From assembly GCA_964384205.1 (NCBI GenBank), contig CAYLKS010000007.1:7547-71546 (forward strand): 64,000 bases of DNA, in the 5' to 3' direction. Every line of letters starts with the position of its first letter. Position 1 is the first letter of the stretch. Made by a program: the position numbers and the translations under genes. Origin of the DNA: CAYLKS01 sp964384205 [NCBI: uncultured bacterium] (lineage in GTDB: Bacteria; JAGOEH01). Positions 63,991 to 64,000 of the stretch are shown in pieces. Under the pieces are notes generated by a model. The model was not told the origin of the DNA. It saw only the letters and a program-made list of their open reading frames with translations, and did no database searches.

Positions 63991-64000
63991 TAAAGAATAG

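Noticed and set aside
1-64000. CRISPR array, tRNA, rRNA, transposase or phage genes
   Set aside because: I looked for direct repeats with spacers, cloverleaf-like GGTTCGA sequences and transposase motifs and saw none; every gap is short and AT-rich.

Overview
The window comes from a very AT-rich bacterium with a two-membrane envelope. Three proteins end in a type IX secretion (T9SS type A, FlgD-Ig-like) C-terminal signal. There is an Oar-like TonB-dependent receptor, a PorV/PorQ-type outer-membrane protein, an LptE-like lipoprotein, a GldA/GldFG-type ABC exporter and a flagellin. This combination points to the Fibrobacteres-Chlorobi-Bacteroidetes (FCB) superphylum, probably a flagellated anaerobic or fermentative lineage outside classical Bacteroidetes, since a complete Rnf complex and the [FeFe]-hydrogenase maturase HydE are present. 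The exact phylum cannot be fixed from the window. Genes are tightly packed and no intergenic gap exceeds 300 bases. No rRNA, tRNA, CRISPR array or insertion sequence was seen.

Region 1 (1-20.4 kb) is a glycan-use locus. A minus-strand operon (GH9, GH3 hexosaminidase, NagX-type glucosamine N-acetyltransferase) diverges from a sodium:sugar symporter, a LacI regulator, a secreted multi-CBM protein, a second secreted GH9, a TonB receptor, a large secreted partner and a PorV-like protein. Four copies of a 14-bp palindromic operator (TTTAANCGNTTAAA) sit at the promoters or starts of the GH9 operon, the symporter, lacI itself and the CBM gene, so the locus reads as a self-contained LacI regulon. The gene set suggests a beta-linked amino-sugar glycan (chitin/chitosan-like) as substrate, but this is inference.

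Region 2 (20.5-35.2 kb) holds a PAS hybrid histidine kinase, then a long co-oriented cluster: a GT5 glycogen-synthase relative with altered catalytic residues, glucose-6-phosphate isomerase, a MoxR-type ATPase, a Gld-like ABC system with a fused permease/GldG protein, DUF4340-like and DUF4330-like envelope proteins, pyrE and an M28 peptidase. A flagellin follows, behind an exact sigma-54 promoter match.

Region 3 (35.2-45.2 kb) is a minus-strand run: rnfCDGEAB, tatC, an HD-GYP protein and a membrane protein with a degenerate spermidine-synthase-like domain. Region 4 (45.3-52 kb) has a methyltransferase, a GT4 glycosyltransferase, a GH20 hexosaminidase whose lipoprotein signal is separated from its body by a T10 frameshift, cutA, hydE and an LD-carboxypeptidase. 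Region 5 (52-59.1 kb, minus) has a Pit phosphate transporter with its DUF47 partner, LptE-like protein, lytic transglycosylase, CapA-like protein and UDP-sugar dehydrogenase. Region 6 (59.2-64 kb) has ilvE behind a consensus promoter, an MBL-fold hydrolase, an EF-G-like GTPase and yebC.

Most genes have strong AAAGGAG-type ribosome sites. A few isolated genes have none and carry a -10 box only 6-8 bases before the start codon, suggesting leaderless transcripts. All family names come from reading motifs by eye; no database search was run.
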